Assembly (NCBI RefSeq): GCF_014640255.1
Contig: NZ_BMGP01000001.1
Coordinates: 62,001 to 126,000, forward strand
Direction of reading: 5' to 3'
Source of the DNA: Subtercola lobariae
GTDB lineage: Bacteria; Actinomycetota; Actinomycetes; Actinomycetales; Microbacteriaceae
Length of the DNA stretch: 64,000 nucleotides
Below are positions 8,439 through 16,021 of this stretch, one piece after another. Every line of letters begins with the position of its first letter. Position 1 is the first letter of the stretch. Under the pieces are notes generated by a model. The model saw nothing but the letters and a program-made list of their open reading frames with translations, was not told the DNA's origin and did not search any database. The position numbers and the translations under genes are program-made.

Positions 8439-9035
8439 TCAGTTCACCCCGCGCGCGGTCAGCGCATCGCCGAGCTCATCGGCGTGCTTCAGTGACACCA
8501 CCAGAAACGGAATCACGAATGAAACGAGCCCTGCCCGAACGCCCCGCGCGCGCTGTGCCTCACGAACCCCCACCGCGAGTCGCGTGAGCACGGGCACCGT
8601 CGTAATGGCGACCGCGAGCACGAGAGCGATTCGCGCCGGGTCGAGGCCGAACCGGATGAACGGCCGCAGCCCCCGCTCTAACGCGTCAAGCAGGTCTGCC
8701 ACCCGCGTGGTCAGCACCAGCAGCGCCGCGATGACGATCGCCGCAGTGACTCGTGCGGTGTTCGCGATGGCGGGCTCCATCGGCACGAAGAGCACTTGAA
8801 ACGCGAGCGTGATCACGATGATCCACCGCACCCCCACGACCTGCCGCCCGAGCTCGACGAGGCCCACGCCCGAAACGAGGTACGCCAACACCGTCACGCC
8901 GCCCGCGAGGGCGGCACACGAATACGTCGACGGCAGCAGCGAAACACCGAGCACCACGAGCAAGAGGGCGAACGCCTTCGGGCCAGCGGGTGCGCGGTAG
9001 AACCACGACGTGCCCGGGCGGTAGAGCGTCAGCAC
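8439..9035 (-). CDS. bioN: Biotin ECF transporter T component (BioN)
   Basis: About 198 residues with four to five hydrophobic segments. The two coupling motifs of EcfT proteins are present, QRARG (around 165) and TARG at the C terminus, which dock onto the ATPase. With BioM and BioY it forms the energy-coupling-factor importer for biotin in the cytoplasmic membrane. The start is taken at GTG 9035, giving MLTLYRPGTSW, the usual BioN beginning; the conserved-looking frame extends upstream (PSWRF...GGGI) to the bioM stop but offers no start codon. The order bioY-bioM-bioN is the standard actinobacterial operon. Confidence 0.88.
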   Translation of the reverse strand: MLTLYRPGTSWFYRAPAGPKAFALLLVVLGVSLLPSTYSCAALAGGVTVLAYLVSGVGLVELGRQVVGVRWIIVITLAFQVLFVPMEPAIANTARVTAAIVIAALLVLTTRVADLLDALERGLRPFIRFGLDPARIALVLAVAITTVPVLTRLAVGVREAQRARGVRAGLVSFVIPFLVVSLKHADELGDALTARGVN

Positions 9036-9096
9036 GATGCCGCCCCCGCGATGCGAGCAGAACCGCCACGAGGGAGGCGACCCCGCACGAACGACG

Positions 9097-9786
9097 TCAG
9101 CATTGCAGGCTCGCCTCGTACCGCGCGGCGATCTCGGCCGGGTCTCCGACGCCGGTGAGTCGTCCGTTTTCGAAGAGCACCGCCACGTCGCACCGCTCGG
9201 CGAGGGTCAGATCGTGGGTGACGAGCACGAGTCGGCGGTCGTTCGGTGCGAGCAGGTGGTTAGCGATCAGGCGGCTGTTGCGGGCATCCAAATAGGCCGT
9301 CGGCTCGTCGGCGATCATGAGCTGAGGGCGACGGATGACTGCGCCGCAGAGCGCGAGCAGCTGCTTCTGGCCGCCCGAGAGGTCGTGGGCCGCGCGATCG
9401 GCGAGGTCGGTTAGGCCGAACTCTTCGAGGGCGATGCGCACCCGTTCGGCGCTCTCGGCCTTCGGCAGCTTCTCGCCGCGCAGTGAGAAGGCGGCGTCTT
9501 CGGCCACCGTGGGCATGATGATCTGGGCGTCGGGGTTGCTGAACACGACTCCGACCAGGCGGCGCAGCTCCTTGCTCTGCGTCACCGGGTCGACGCCATG
9601 TACCGACAGCGAGCCGGTCGTCGGCGGCACGAGACCGCCGAGCAGGCGGGCGAAGGTCGACTTGCCCGATCCGTTCGATCCGATGACGGCGATGCGCTGC
9701 TGGTCGAGGCGCAGAGACACGTCGTCGAGGGCCAGGCTTTCGCCGAGCCGCACAGACACGTTGTTCAGGATGATCGGGGCGGTCAT
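9097..9786 (-). CDS. bioM: Biotin ECF transporter ATPase (BioM)
   Basis: A 229-residue ABC ATPase with Walker A GSNGSGKST (36-44), Q-loop NPDAQ, signature LSGGQ, Walker B LMIADEPTAYLD and switch THD, all intact. Q-loop text FSNPDAQIIMPTV is characteristic of ECF-type ATPases. It powers BioN/BioY-mediated biotin uptake at the inner face of the membrane. It lies between bioY and bioN in the same direction, 43 bases after bioY. Confidence 0.92.
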   Translation of the reverse strand: MTAPIILNNVSVRLGESLALDDVSLRLDQQRIAVIGSNGSGKSTFARLLGGLVPPTTGSLSVHGVDPVTQSKELRRLVGVVFSNPDAQIIMPTVAEDAAFSLRGEKLPKAESAERVRIALEEFGLTDLADRAAHDLSGGQKQLLALCGAVIRRPQLMIADEPTAYLDARNSRLIANHLLAPNDRRLVLVTHDLTLAERCDVAVLFENGRLTGVGDPAEIAARYEASLQC

Positions 9787-9829
9787 CCGGCTACCGACCC
9801 CGTCTGCGGCGCATGCGTCGCCCGCTCGA

Positions 9830-10579
9830 TCACGCCCGCGAACGGGAGCGGAACGCGCGCGGGTATGCGCGAACCAGAGTCATGGTGATGGCGACGGCAA
9901 TGACGGCCTTGATGAGGTCACCCGGAATGAAGATCAGGCTCTGCACGGCGGTCTGGCCAAGGGGCAAGCGGGTGACGGCTGCTTGAACGGGAATTCCCAC
10001 GGCATAGACCACCACGATGCCCCCGATCACCACGCCGATGCTCGTGCGCAGCCAGGTGAGTTTGCGGCCGGCCGCGTGAACGATGGCGCCCACCACGAAG
10101 GCGCCGATGATCCAGCCGAACAGGTACCCGGCCGACGGGCCGACGAACACCCCGATGCCGCCGTGGCCGCCCGCGAGCAGGGGCAGGCCGATCGCCACGA
10201 GAACCAGAAACACGACCATCGACAGCGCGCCGCGCCAGGCACCGAGAATCGCGCCGGCGAGCATGACGCCGAGCGTTTGGGCCGTGATGGGCACCGAGCC
10301 GACGGCGATTCCGGCGGGCAGGCCTAGCACGGCCATGATCGCGGCGAATACTGCGATGCGCGCGATGTCGGTGGCGTCGATGCGCAGGCGGCTCTGGCCG
10401 GTGGGGCGTGCGGATGCGGGGCTGGTCGTGCTGCTGGCGCTCCCTGCGCTCGCAGCGCTGGTCGCGTTTCCGGCGGCGGCGGCCGTGCCGGCGGCGCCCG
10501 TGCCGGCACTTGTGGCGGCCGCGCCAGAGGCGCTTGTGGCGCCCGTCTGCTTCGCCGGGGTCGTGGTGTGGTCGCTCAT
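9830..10579 (-). CDS. bioY: Biotin transporter substrate-binding component (BioY)
   Basis: A 249-residue membrane protein whose last 170 residues form a six-helix BioY S component, with the family signature GGHGGIGVFVGPSAGYLFGW in the middle. The first 70-80 residues are an Ala/Gly/Ser/Thr-rich tail absent from most BioY proteins; the start is supported because it begins just downstream of the BioQ boxes. BioY binds biotin directly and is energised by BioMN. Expression is predicted to be repressed by BioQ when biotin is plentiful, through the boxes at 10625-10652. Confidence 0.92.
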   Translation of the reverse strand: MSDHTTTPAKQTGATSASGAAATSAGTGAAGTAAAAGNATSAASAGSASSTTSPASARPTGQSRLRIDATDIARIAVFAAIMAVLGLPAGIAVGSVPITAQTLGVMLAGAILGAWRGALSMVVFLVLVAIGLPLLAGGHGGIGVFVGPSAGYLFGWIIGAFVVGAIVHAAGRKLTWLRTSIGVVIGGIVVVYAVGIPVQAAVTRLPLGQTAVQSLIFIPGDLIKAVIAVAITMTLVRAYPRAFRSRSRA

Positions 10580-10601
10580 CTGCGCGTCTCAACTTCGTCG
10601 T

Positions 10602-10659
10602 CTGAACCTTGTGAAACCGCAACCTGAACGGTGTTCACCTGAACGCTGTTCACTATAGT
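10602..10659. promoter_or_regulatory. Tandem BioQ operators and bioQ promoter
   Basis: Two perfect TGAAC-N3-GTTCA palindromes (TGAACGGTGTTCA at 10625-10637 and TGAACGCTGTTCA at 10640-10652) lie between divergent bioY and bioQ, 15 bp centre to centre; a partial third (TGAACCTTGTGAA) sits at 10602-10614. This matches the known TGAAC-N3-GTTCA/GTTAC operator of BioQ in corynebacteria and mycobacteria. A TATAGT -10 element at 10654-10659 begins one base after the second box and 7 bases before the bioQ ATG, so bioQ mRNA may be leaderless and repression would occur at the promoter. Confidence 0.75.
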
Positions 10660-10666
10660 AGGAAAC

Positions 10667-11368
10667 ATGACCTCAGCGCACGGCTCATCGGCGAAGAACG
10701 GCAGACATTCGCGCGACGACGTCGCCAACGCCGCCCTGCGCATTCTCGACGAATACGGCCTGCCCGACCTCACCATGCGTCGCCTTGCCGCCGCCCTCGA
10801 CGTGCAACCGAGCGCCTTGTACTGGCACTTTCCGAACAAGCAGACCCTGCTCGCCGAGCTCGCCGACCGCATCTCGGCGCGGGGCAGCGCCGGGCCGCAG
10901 TCGTCTGGATCCGAGGCATCTGAGGCATCCGCCGTATCTGAGGCATCCGCCGACTGGATGCTCGTCACCGCCGCCGAGGCGTCGAGCCTCCGTGACGCGT
11001 TGCTGGCCTATCGCGATGGCGCAGAGGTCGTGTCGAGCACGCTCGCGCTGGGCCTCGGCGAATCCGTTCCGCTGGTTCGACTCACGCGGGCTGTGCGCCT
11101 GAGCGGGTTCGATGACGAGATGTGCCGGCGGGCATCCACTGCCCTACTGCACTTCATTCTCGGGCACGTTTCGCACGAGCAGCAGCGCATGCAGTACGAC
11201 AGCATCGGCGTGGCGGCCCGGGGCGGCGCAGACGACGCGGCGGGTGTGGCGGGTATGGACGCTCCCGCTGGTCTTATTGCCGATGGCGCCGCTGAGTTCG
11301 AATTCGGGGTGCGCCTCTTCATCGCCGGCCTCGACGCTCTCGAGCACGAACCCTCGATGCTTCGGTAA
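10667..11368 (+). CDS. bioQ: TetR-family biotin repressor (BioQ)
   Basis: A 233-residue TetR regulator. The N-terminal helix-turn-helix (LTMRRLAAALDVQPSALYWHFPNKQTLL, about residues 36-63) is the conserved TetR DNA-binding unit. A low-complexity Ser/Glu/Ala stretch follows at about 84-100, encoded by degenerate GAGGCATCY repeats. It is divergent from bioYMN across two TGAAC-N3-GTTCA boxes, the arrangement seen for BioQ, so the functional call rests on context and operator more than on the ligand domain. It likely represses biotin uptake, and itself, in a biotin-dependent manner. Confidence 0.82.
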   Translation: MTSAHGSSAKNGRHSRDDVANAALRILDEYGLPDLTMRRLAAALDVQPSALYWHFPNKQTLLAELADRISARGSAGPQSSGSEASEASAVSEASADWMLVTAAEASSLRDALLAYRDGAEVVSSTLALGLGESVPLVRLTRAVRLSGFDDEMCRRASTALLHFILGHVSHEQQRMQYDSIGVAARGGADDAAGVAGMDAPAGLIADGAAEFEFGVRLFIAGLDALEHEPSMLR

Positions 11369-11403
11369 ACGTTCCCCTGACTCCCGCGGCGAAAACCCAA
11401 TGG

Positions 11404-11437
11404 GCGGCCCTCGTTCCAACCGGGCCGCTATTTCGCT
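11404..11437 (+). terminator. Probable bioQ terminator hairpin
   Basis: Inverted repeat GCGGCCC (11404-11410) and GGGCCGC (11422-11428) with an 11-base loop, followed by TATTTCG. The T-run is weak. It lies about 35 bases after the bioQ stop and before the convergent oxidoreductase gene. Confidence 0.45.
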
Positions 11438-11497
11438 CGGATGAGCGCAGGGCCGACGATTGCGTGATCATCGCCTCACACCCGGGCCTGGCCGCGC

Positions 11498-13801
11498 TCA
11501 GCGCACGAGCGCACCCACCGGCTCCAGCCGCACCAGAATCGCCTTCGACACGGGCGTGTTACTGCGGTCGGCCGCACTGGCCAGCGGAATGAGCACGTTC
11601 GCTTCGGGATAGTACGCCGCCGCGCATCCCTTCGCCGTCGGGTACGACACCACACGATAGTTCGGCAGTACGCGGTCGGGCTCGCCCGGCCACTCGCTGT
11701 AGATGTCGACCCGCTGGCCGTCGGTTAGCCCGAGCTCGGTGATGTCGTCGGGGTTCACGAAAATGACATCACGGCCGTTCTTGATGCCGCGATACCGGTC
11801 GTTGAGGCTGTAGATGGTCGTGTTGAACTGGTCGTGCGAACGAAGGGTCTGCAGAATGAGCCGGCCCGGCGGGCGAACGATCGGCTCGAGATGATTGACC
11901 GTGATCATCGCCTTGCCGGTGGCCGTGTTGAAGGTGCGTGAGTCGCGCGGGCCGTTCGGCAGAATGAACCCGCCCTTGCGCCGTACATCGGCGTTGAAGC
12001 TCTCGAAGCCGGGAACGACGCGCGAAATGTGGTCGCGAATCACGTCGTAATCGGCTTCGAACCCCGCCCAGTCGATGCCCGAGCCCTCACCGAGGGTGGC
12101 CCGGGCGAGCCGAGACACGATCGCGATCTCTGACAAAATGCCCGGCGCAACGGGAGGGATGCGCCCGTGTGACCCGTGCACAGCGCACACGCTGTCTTCG
12201 ACCGAAACGAATTGCGCTCCCGACTCTTGAATGTCGATCTCGGTGCGCCCGAGCGTCGGCAGAATCAGGGCTGCGGCACCCGTGACCACATGCGAACGAT
12301 TGAGTTTGGTCGAGACCTGCACGCTGAGGGAGGTTCCACGCATCGCGGCCTCTGCCGCAGCGGTATCAGAGATCGCGCCCACGAAGTTGCCACCCATGGC
12401 GAAGAAGACTGAAATGTCACCGCGCTGCATCGCCTCGATGGTCTGCAGGGCATCCGTACCGTGTTTGCGCGGCGGCTCGAAATCGAACTCGCGGCCGAGC
12501 GCGTCGAGAAACGTGTCGCTCATCTGCTCCCACACGCCCATGGTGCGGTCGCCCTGAACGTTACTGTGGCCCCGGATGGGCGATGCCCCCGCCCCCGGTC
12601 TGCCGATGTTGCCGCGCAGCAGCAAGAGGTTGATCAGGTCGCGCAGCGTCTCGACGGCCTTCTTCTGCTGCGTGAGCCCCATCGCCCAGGTGATGATGGT
12701 CCGGTCGGCGGCGATGTAGCGCGCCGCCAACTCGTCGATCTCGTCTGACGACAGCCCGGTGGCCGTCAGAACATCGGCTTCGTCGAGGCTCGCCAGGTGC
12801 GCCTTCAGCTCTTCGAGTCCGAGAGTGTAGTCGGCGAGAAAGGCGTGGTCGAGCACCGTTCCGGGCGCTGCCGTTTCGGCGTCGAGCACCCGTTTCGCGA
12901 GCGCCTGCAGCAGCGCCATGTCGCCGCCCGAGCGAATCTGCAGAAACTGGTCGGCCAGCGCAGTGCCATGCCCGATGAGCCCTCGCACGGTCTGCGGGTT
13001 CTTATACCGGAACAGCCCTGCCTCAGGCAGCGGATTCACCGCCACGATGGTGGCGCCCGACTTCTTCGCGTCTTCGAGCGCAGTGAGCATCCGTGGATGA
13101 TTCGTGCCCGGGTTCTGCCCCATGATGATGATCAGATCGGTGTGCTCGAAATCGTCGTAGGCGATGGTCGACTTGCCGATGCCAATGGTCTCACCCAGCG
13201 CGGTACCGGTCGATTCGTGGCACATGTTCGAGCAGTCGGGCAGGTTGTTCGTGCCGAACGCTCGCACGAACAACTGGTAGCTGAACGCAGTCTCGTTCGC
13301 CGTGCGGCCGCTGGTGTAGAAGGATGCCCGGTCGGGCGAATCGAGCCCGTTCAGCTCTTCGGCGATGAGCTCGAATGCTCGCTCCCAGCTCACTGGTTCG
13401 TAGAAGTCCGAGCCCGCCGGCTTGTACACGGGCTGCGTCAGTCGCCCCTGCATTCCGAGCCAGTACTCTGACTTGTCGAGCAGCGAGGTGAGCGAGTTCT
13501 CGGCCCAGAAACTCGTCGGAACCGTGACGGGAGTCGCCTCCCAGGTCACCGCCTTTGCGCCGTTCTCGCAGAACTCGAGCGCCTTGCGGTGGTCGGGGTC
13601 TGGCCACGCGCAACTCATGCAGTCGAAGCCGTCTTTCTGGTTGATCGACGTGAGCAACTTCGCGGTGCGGGCGGGCCCGAGCTTGGTGAGCGCCGGCTCC
13701 ATGGAGTGAAAGATGCCCGGCAGCCCGACTGCTTCGTGCTTGTTGTGCCCCACCTTCAGATCGGGGTAGCTCGATCCGTCGTTCAGCGGCTTCTTGCTCA
13801 C
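11498..13801 (-). CDS. FdhF/YdeP-family molybdopterin oxidoreductase
   Basis: A 767-residue Mo-bis-MGD protein of the formate dehydrogenase alpha-like YdeP group. The N terminus has CMSCAWPDPDHRKALEFCENG in place of a full four-Cys [4Fe-4S] motif. NMCHESTGTALGETIG carries the probable Mo-ligand Cys; IIMGQNPGTNHPR, GNIGRPGAGASPIRGHSNVQG and the C-terminal LRSHDQFNTTIYSLNDRYRG are typical cofactor-binding blocks. It starts with GTG overlapping the fdhD stop by 4 bases, so it is coupled to the sulfurtransferase that activates such enzymes. E. coli YdeP is linked to acid resistance; the true substrate is unknown. Confidence 0.88.
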   Translation of the reverse strand: MSKKPLNDGSSYPDLKVGHNKHEAVGLPGIFHSMEPALTKLGPARTAKLLTSINQKDGFDCMSCAWPDPDHRKALEFCENGAKAVTWEATPVTVPTSFWAENSLTSLLDKSEYWLGMQGRLTQPVYKPAGSDFYEPVSWERAFELIAEELNGLDSPDRASFYTSGRTANETAFSYQLFVRAFGTNNLPDCSNMCHESTGTALGETIGIGKSTIAYDDFEHTDLIIIMGQNPGTNHPRMLTALEDAKKSGATIVAVNPLPEAGLFRYKNPQTVRGLIGHGTALADQFLQIRSGGDMALLQALAKRVLDAETAAPGTVLDHAFLADYTLGLEELKAHLASLDEADVLTATGLSSDEIDELAARYIAADRTIITWAMGLTQQKKAVETLRDLINLLLLRGNIGRPGAGASPIRGHSNVQGDRTMGVWEQMSDTFLDALGREFDFEPPRKHGTDALQTIEAMQRGDISVFFAMGGNFVGAISDTAAAEAAMRGTSLSVQVSTKLNRSHVVTGAAALILPTLGRTEIDIQESGAQFVSVEDSVCAVHGSHGRIPPVAPGILSEIAIVSRLARATLGEGSGIDWAGFEADYDVIRDHISRVVPGFESFNADVRRKGGFILPNGPRDSRTFNTATGKAMITVNHLEPIVRPPGRLILQTLRSHDQFNTTIYSLNDRYRGIKNGRDVIFVNPDDITELGLTDGQRVDIYSEWPGEPDRVLPNYRVVSYPTAKGCAAAYYPEANVLIPLASAADRSNTPVSKAILVRLEPVGALVR

Positions 13802-14754
13802 GAGGTGACCTTCTCTTGTTCGGTGGTACTGGCGTTGTGCTCGTCGGCGTGCCGGGTGCTGGCCTCGCGGGTGCTGGCGTCGCGCCCGTCGGTAGACTCT
13901 GAAACGATGCGCTCGTCGGCCGCCTCCGACACGATGCGCTCGTCGGCGCTGTAGACGACCATCGAGGGGCCGCGCAGAAAGCCGACCACGGTCATCCCGA
14001 CCTCGCTGGCGAGCTCGACCGCAAGCGATGAGGGCGCCGAAACGGCCGCCAGAATCGGGATGCCCGCCATCGATGCCTTCTGTACCAACTCAAAACTCGC
14101 CCGCCCTGACACCATCAACACCGTCGCACGCAGGGGGAGCAGCGCGTTCGTCACCGCCCAACCGACCACCTTGTCGACCGCATTGTGCCGGCCGACGTCT
14201 TCGCGCAGCACCAGCAGTTCGCCGGTTACCGCATCGAAGAGCGCCGCAGCGTGCAGGCCGCCGGTCTTCTCGAACACGTCTTGCCCTTTGCGCAGCAGGT
14301 CGGGAAAAGAAGCTAACAGCCCGGCGCTGATGCGCGTTTCGTCGTCGGCGACCGGGTAGCTCGAGAGCGTGCGAACCGCGTCGATGCTGGCCTTGCCGCA
14401 GATGCCACATGAGCTCGTGGTGTAGAAGTTGCGCTCGAGGCTCGGGTCTGGAGCCGGCACGCCGAATCCGAGCGTCACATCGAGCACGTTGTAGGTGTTC
14501 TCGCCCTCTGCCGTCGCGCCGGCGCAGTATCGGGCAGCGCCGAAGTGGTCGTTGTGCGAGATGACGCCCTCAGAGACCAAGAAGCCGGCGGCCAGATCGA
14601 AGTCATGCCCCGGGGTGCGCATCGTGATCACGAGGGCTGTTCCGCCCACCCGAATCTCGAGCGGCTCTTCGACGGCGAGCACGTCTTCGCGGCGCACGCC
14701 GGGCGACCCGACGGTGATTCGAGTGACTCGTCTTCGTGCCGTGATCCTGCCCAT
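13798..14754 (-). CDS. fdhD: Formate dehydrogenase accessory sulfurtransferase FdhD
   Basis: A 318-residue FdhD. The conserved SSCGICGKAS loop supplies C116 and C119, which transfer sulfur from a desulfurase to the Mo-bis-MGD of formate-dehydrogenase-type enzymes. PGHDFDLAAGFLVSEG, REDVGRHNAVDKV and SGRASFELVQKA are family blocks. The C-terminal 45 residues are an unusual Ser/Asp/Glu/His-rich tail with a 27-bp DNA repeat (units at 13904 and 13931) giving DERIVSE twice. It is followed directly by its likely client oxidoreductase. The upstream region to mobA (14755-14819) is a divergent promoter space. Confidence 0.93.
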   Translation of the reverse strand: MGRITARRRVTRITVGSPGVRREDVLAVEEPLEIRVGGTALVITMRTPGHDFDLAAGFLVSEGVISHNDHFGAARYCAGATAEGENTYNVLDVTLGFGVPAPDPSLERNFYTTSSCGICGKASIDAVRTLSSYPVADDETRISAGLLASFPDLLRKGQDVFEKTGGLHAAALFDAVTGELLVLREDVGRHNAVDKVVGWAVTNALLPLRATVLMVSGRASFELVQKASMAGIPILAAVSAPSSLAVELASEVGMTVVGFLRGPSMVVYSADERIVSEAADERIVSESTDGRDASTREASTRHADEHNASTTEQEKVTS

Positions 14755-14819
14755 TGTTAATACATATCAGGCCTGCAGAGGTGACACAATGAATCGGTAC
14801 ACACTCGAAAGTTGCTCTC

Positions 14820-15620
14820 ATGAATGTCGACGCCATTGTGCTCGCGGGCGGCCGCTCCTCACGACTCGGTGGCGTGGCCAAAGCGGGCCTGGTCTTCGAG
14901 GGCCGAACGCTGTTGCAGCGCACACTCGATGCGGTACCGGATGCCCGGCGCACCATCGTCGTCGGCGACACCGCTCTGCGCGCTCAGCTCGGCAACGCGG
15001 CACCTGCGCGCAGCATCACCTTCGTGCGTGAAGATCCGCCGTTCGCAGGGCCAGCTGCGGCTGTCGCCGCGGGCCTCGACGCACTTGCCGGCCTCGACGC
15101 GTTCGACAAGCGCGGTGCCGGTGAACGCGGCGCTGAAGTGCTTGATGCCGGTGTTTTCGGTGCCGGAGCCGCCCGCGCCGGAGCTCTCGAGGGGCCGGGT
15201 GTCGATTGGGTGTTCGTTCTCGCGTGCGACATGCCCGAGGTGGGTGCGGTCGTCGAACTGCTGCGATCGGCCGTGGTTGGAGCCGTGGTCGCGGCTGTCG
15301 ATGGGGCTACGGCCGACAGCGGGGTTGAACCCGATCCGGGCCCCGCGGAATCGAACTTCTCAGCAGTTCGAGATGGAATTGTCGCTGTCGACGACGATGG
15401 CCGCAGACAGCTGCTCGCCGGCCTCTATCGTCGTCAGGCCCTCATGGGGGCAGTCGAACGGGCACAAGCGGCGGGCCCGATCGTCGATCTCTCGGTGCGA
15501 GCGCTGCTGGGCCATCTCGACCTCATCGAATCGCCGGTGCAGAACGCGCTGACGCACGATGTCGACACCTGGCATGACGCCCTGACCTTCGGTATTTCGA
15601 GAAAAGAGTTGGCGTCATGA
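14820..15620 (+). CDS. mobA: Molybdenum cofactor guanylyltransferase MobA
   Basis: A 266-residue nucleotidyltransferase. LAGGRSSRLGGVAKA at the N terminus binds GTP; REDPPFAGPAAAVAAG and the VLACDMPEV metal/nucleotide segment follow. It joins GMP to Mo-molybdopterin to give MGD, needed by the FdhF-like enzyme encoded across the divergent promoter. The protein is longer than typical MobA because of Ala/Gly-rich insertions at about 98-122 and 160-180. ATG at 14820; its stop overlaps the next gene by 4 bases. Confidence 0.9.
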   Translation: MNVDAIVLAGGRSSRLGGVAKAGLVFEGRTLLQRTLDAVPDARRTIVVGDTALRAQLGNAAPARSITFVREDPPFAGPAAAVAAGLDALAGLDAFDKRGAGERGAEVLDAGVFGAGAARAGALEGPGVDWVFVLACDMPEVGAVVELLRSAVVGAVVAAVDGATADSGVEPDPGPAESNFSAVRDGIVAVDDDGRRQLLAGLYRRQALMGAVERAQAAGPIVDLSVRALLGHLDLIESPVQNALTHDVDTWHDALTFGISRKELAS

Positions 15621-16021
15621 GCGATTCCACCCCGAAACCCATGTCTGACGTCGACCAGAGCGAGGTGCTCGAGCGGTGGGTCGCTGCGCTTGCCGACGAA
15701 CTTCTCGGTAGTCGCGCATCCGCTGAGACTCGCGCCGAACTCGTTTCTCAGATCGACTCGATCTTGGCGCTCGCGGGCACCGCCGCCCGATCCGTCATTC
15801 GCCCGGCGGCCCCCCTGACGACTTTCGTTGTGGGCTACGCAGCAGGTTTGGCCGCTCGCGACGCGTCGAAGCCTGACCAGGCTGAAGCTGCCGCCTCGTC
15901 GACGGTCGCGGGCACGTCGGATGTCAGCGCGCCGAGCACATTCGCCCAGCCCATTGCTGCCGCAAACGCCTTCGCCGACGGCTGGCAAGCCGACGGTTCC
16001 GACGAACTCCCGACCCCGTGA
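15617..16021 (+). CDS. DUF6457 domain protein, MobA-associated
   Basis: A 134-residue protein whose first 80 residues (LERWVAALADELLG ... TTFVVGYAAGLAA) match DUF6457, a helical domain found in actinobacteria fused to, or next to, MobA. The rest is an Ala/Ser-rich tail. Its ATG overlaps the mobA stop and its own stop overlaps the moeA start, so all three are translationally coupled. A role in MGD synthesis is inferred only from this linkage. Confidence 0.8.
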   Translation: MSDSTPKPMSDVDQSEVLERWVAALADELLGSRASAETRAELVSQIDSILALAGTAARSVIRPAAPLTTFVVGYAAGLAARDASKPDQAEAAASSTVAGTSDVSAPSTFAQPIAAANAFADGWQADGSDELPTP

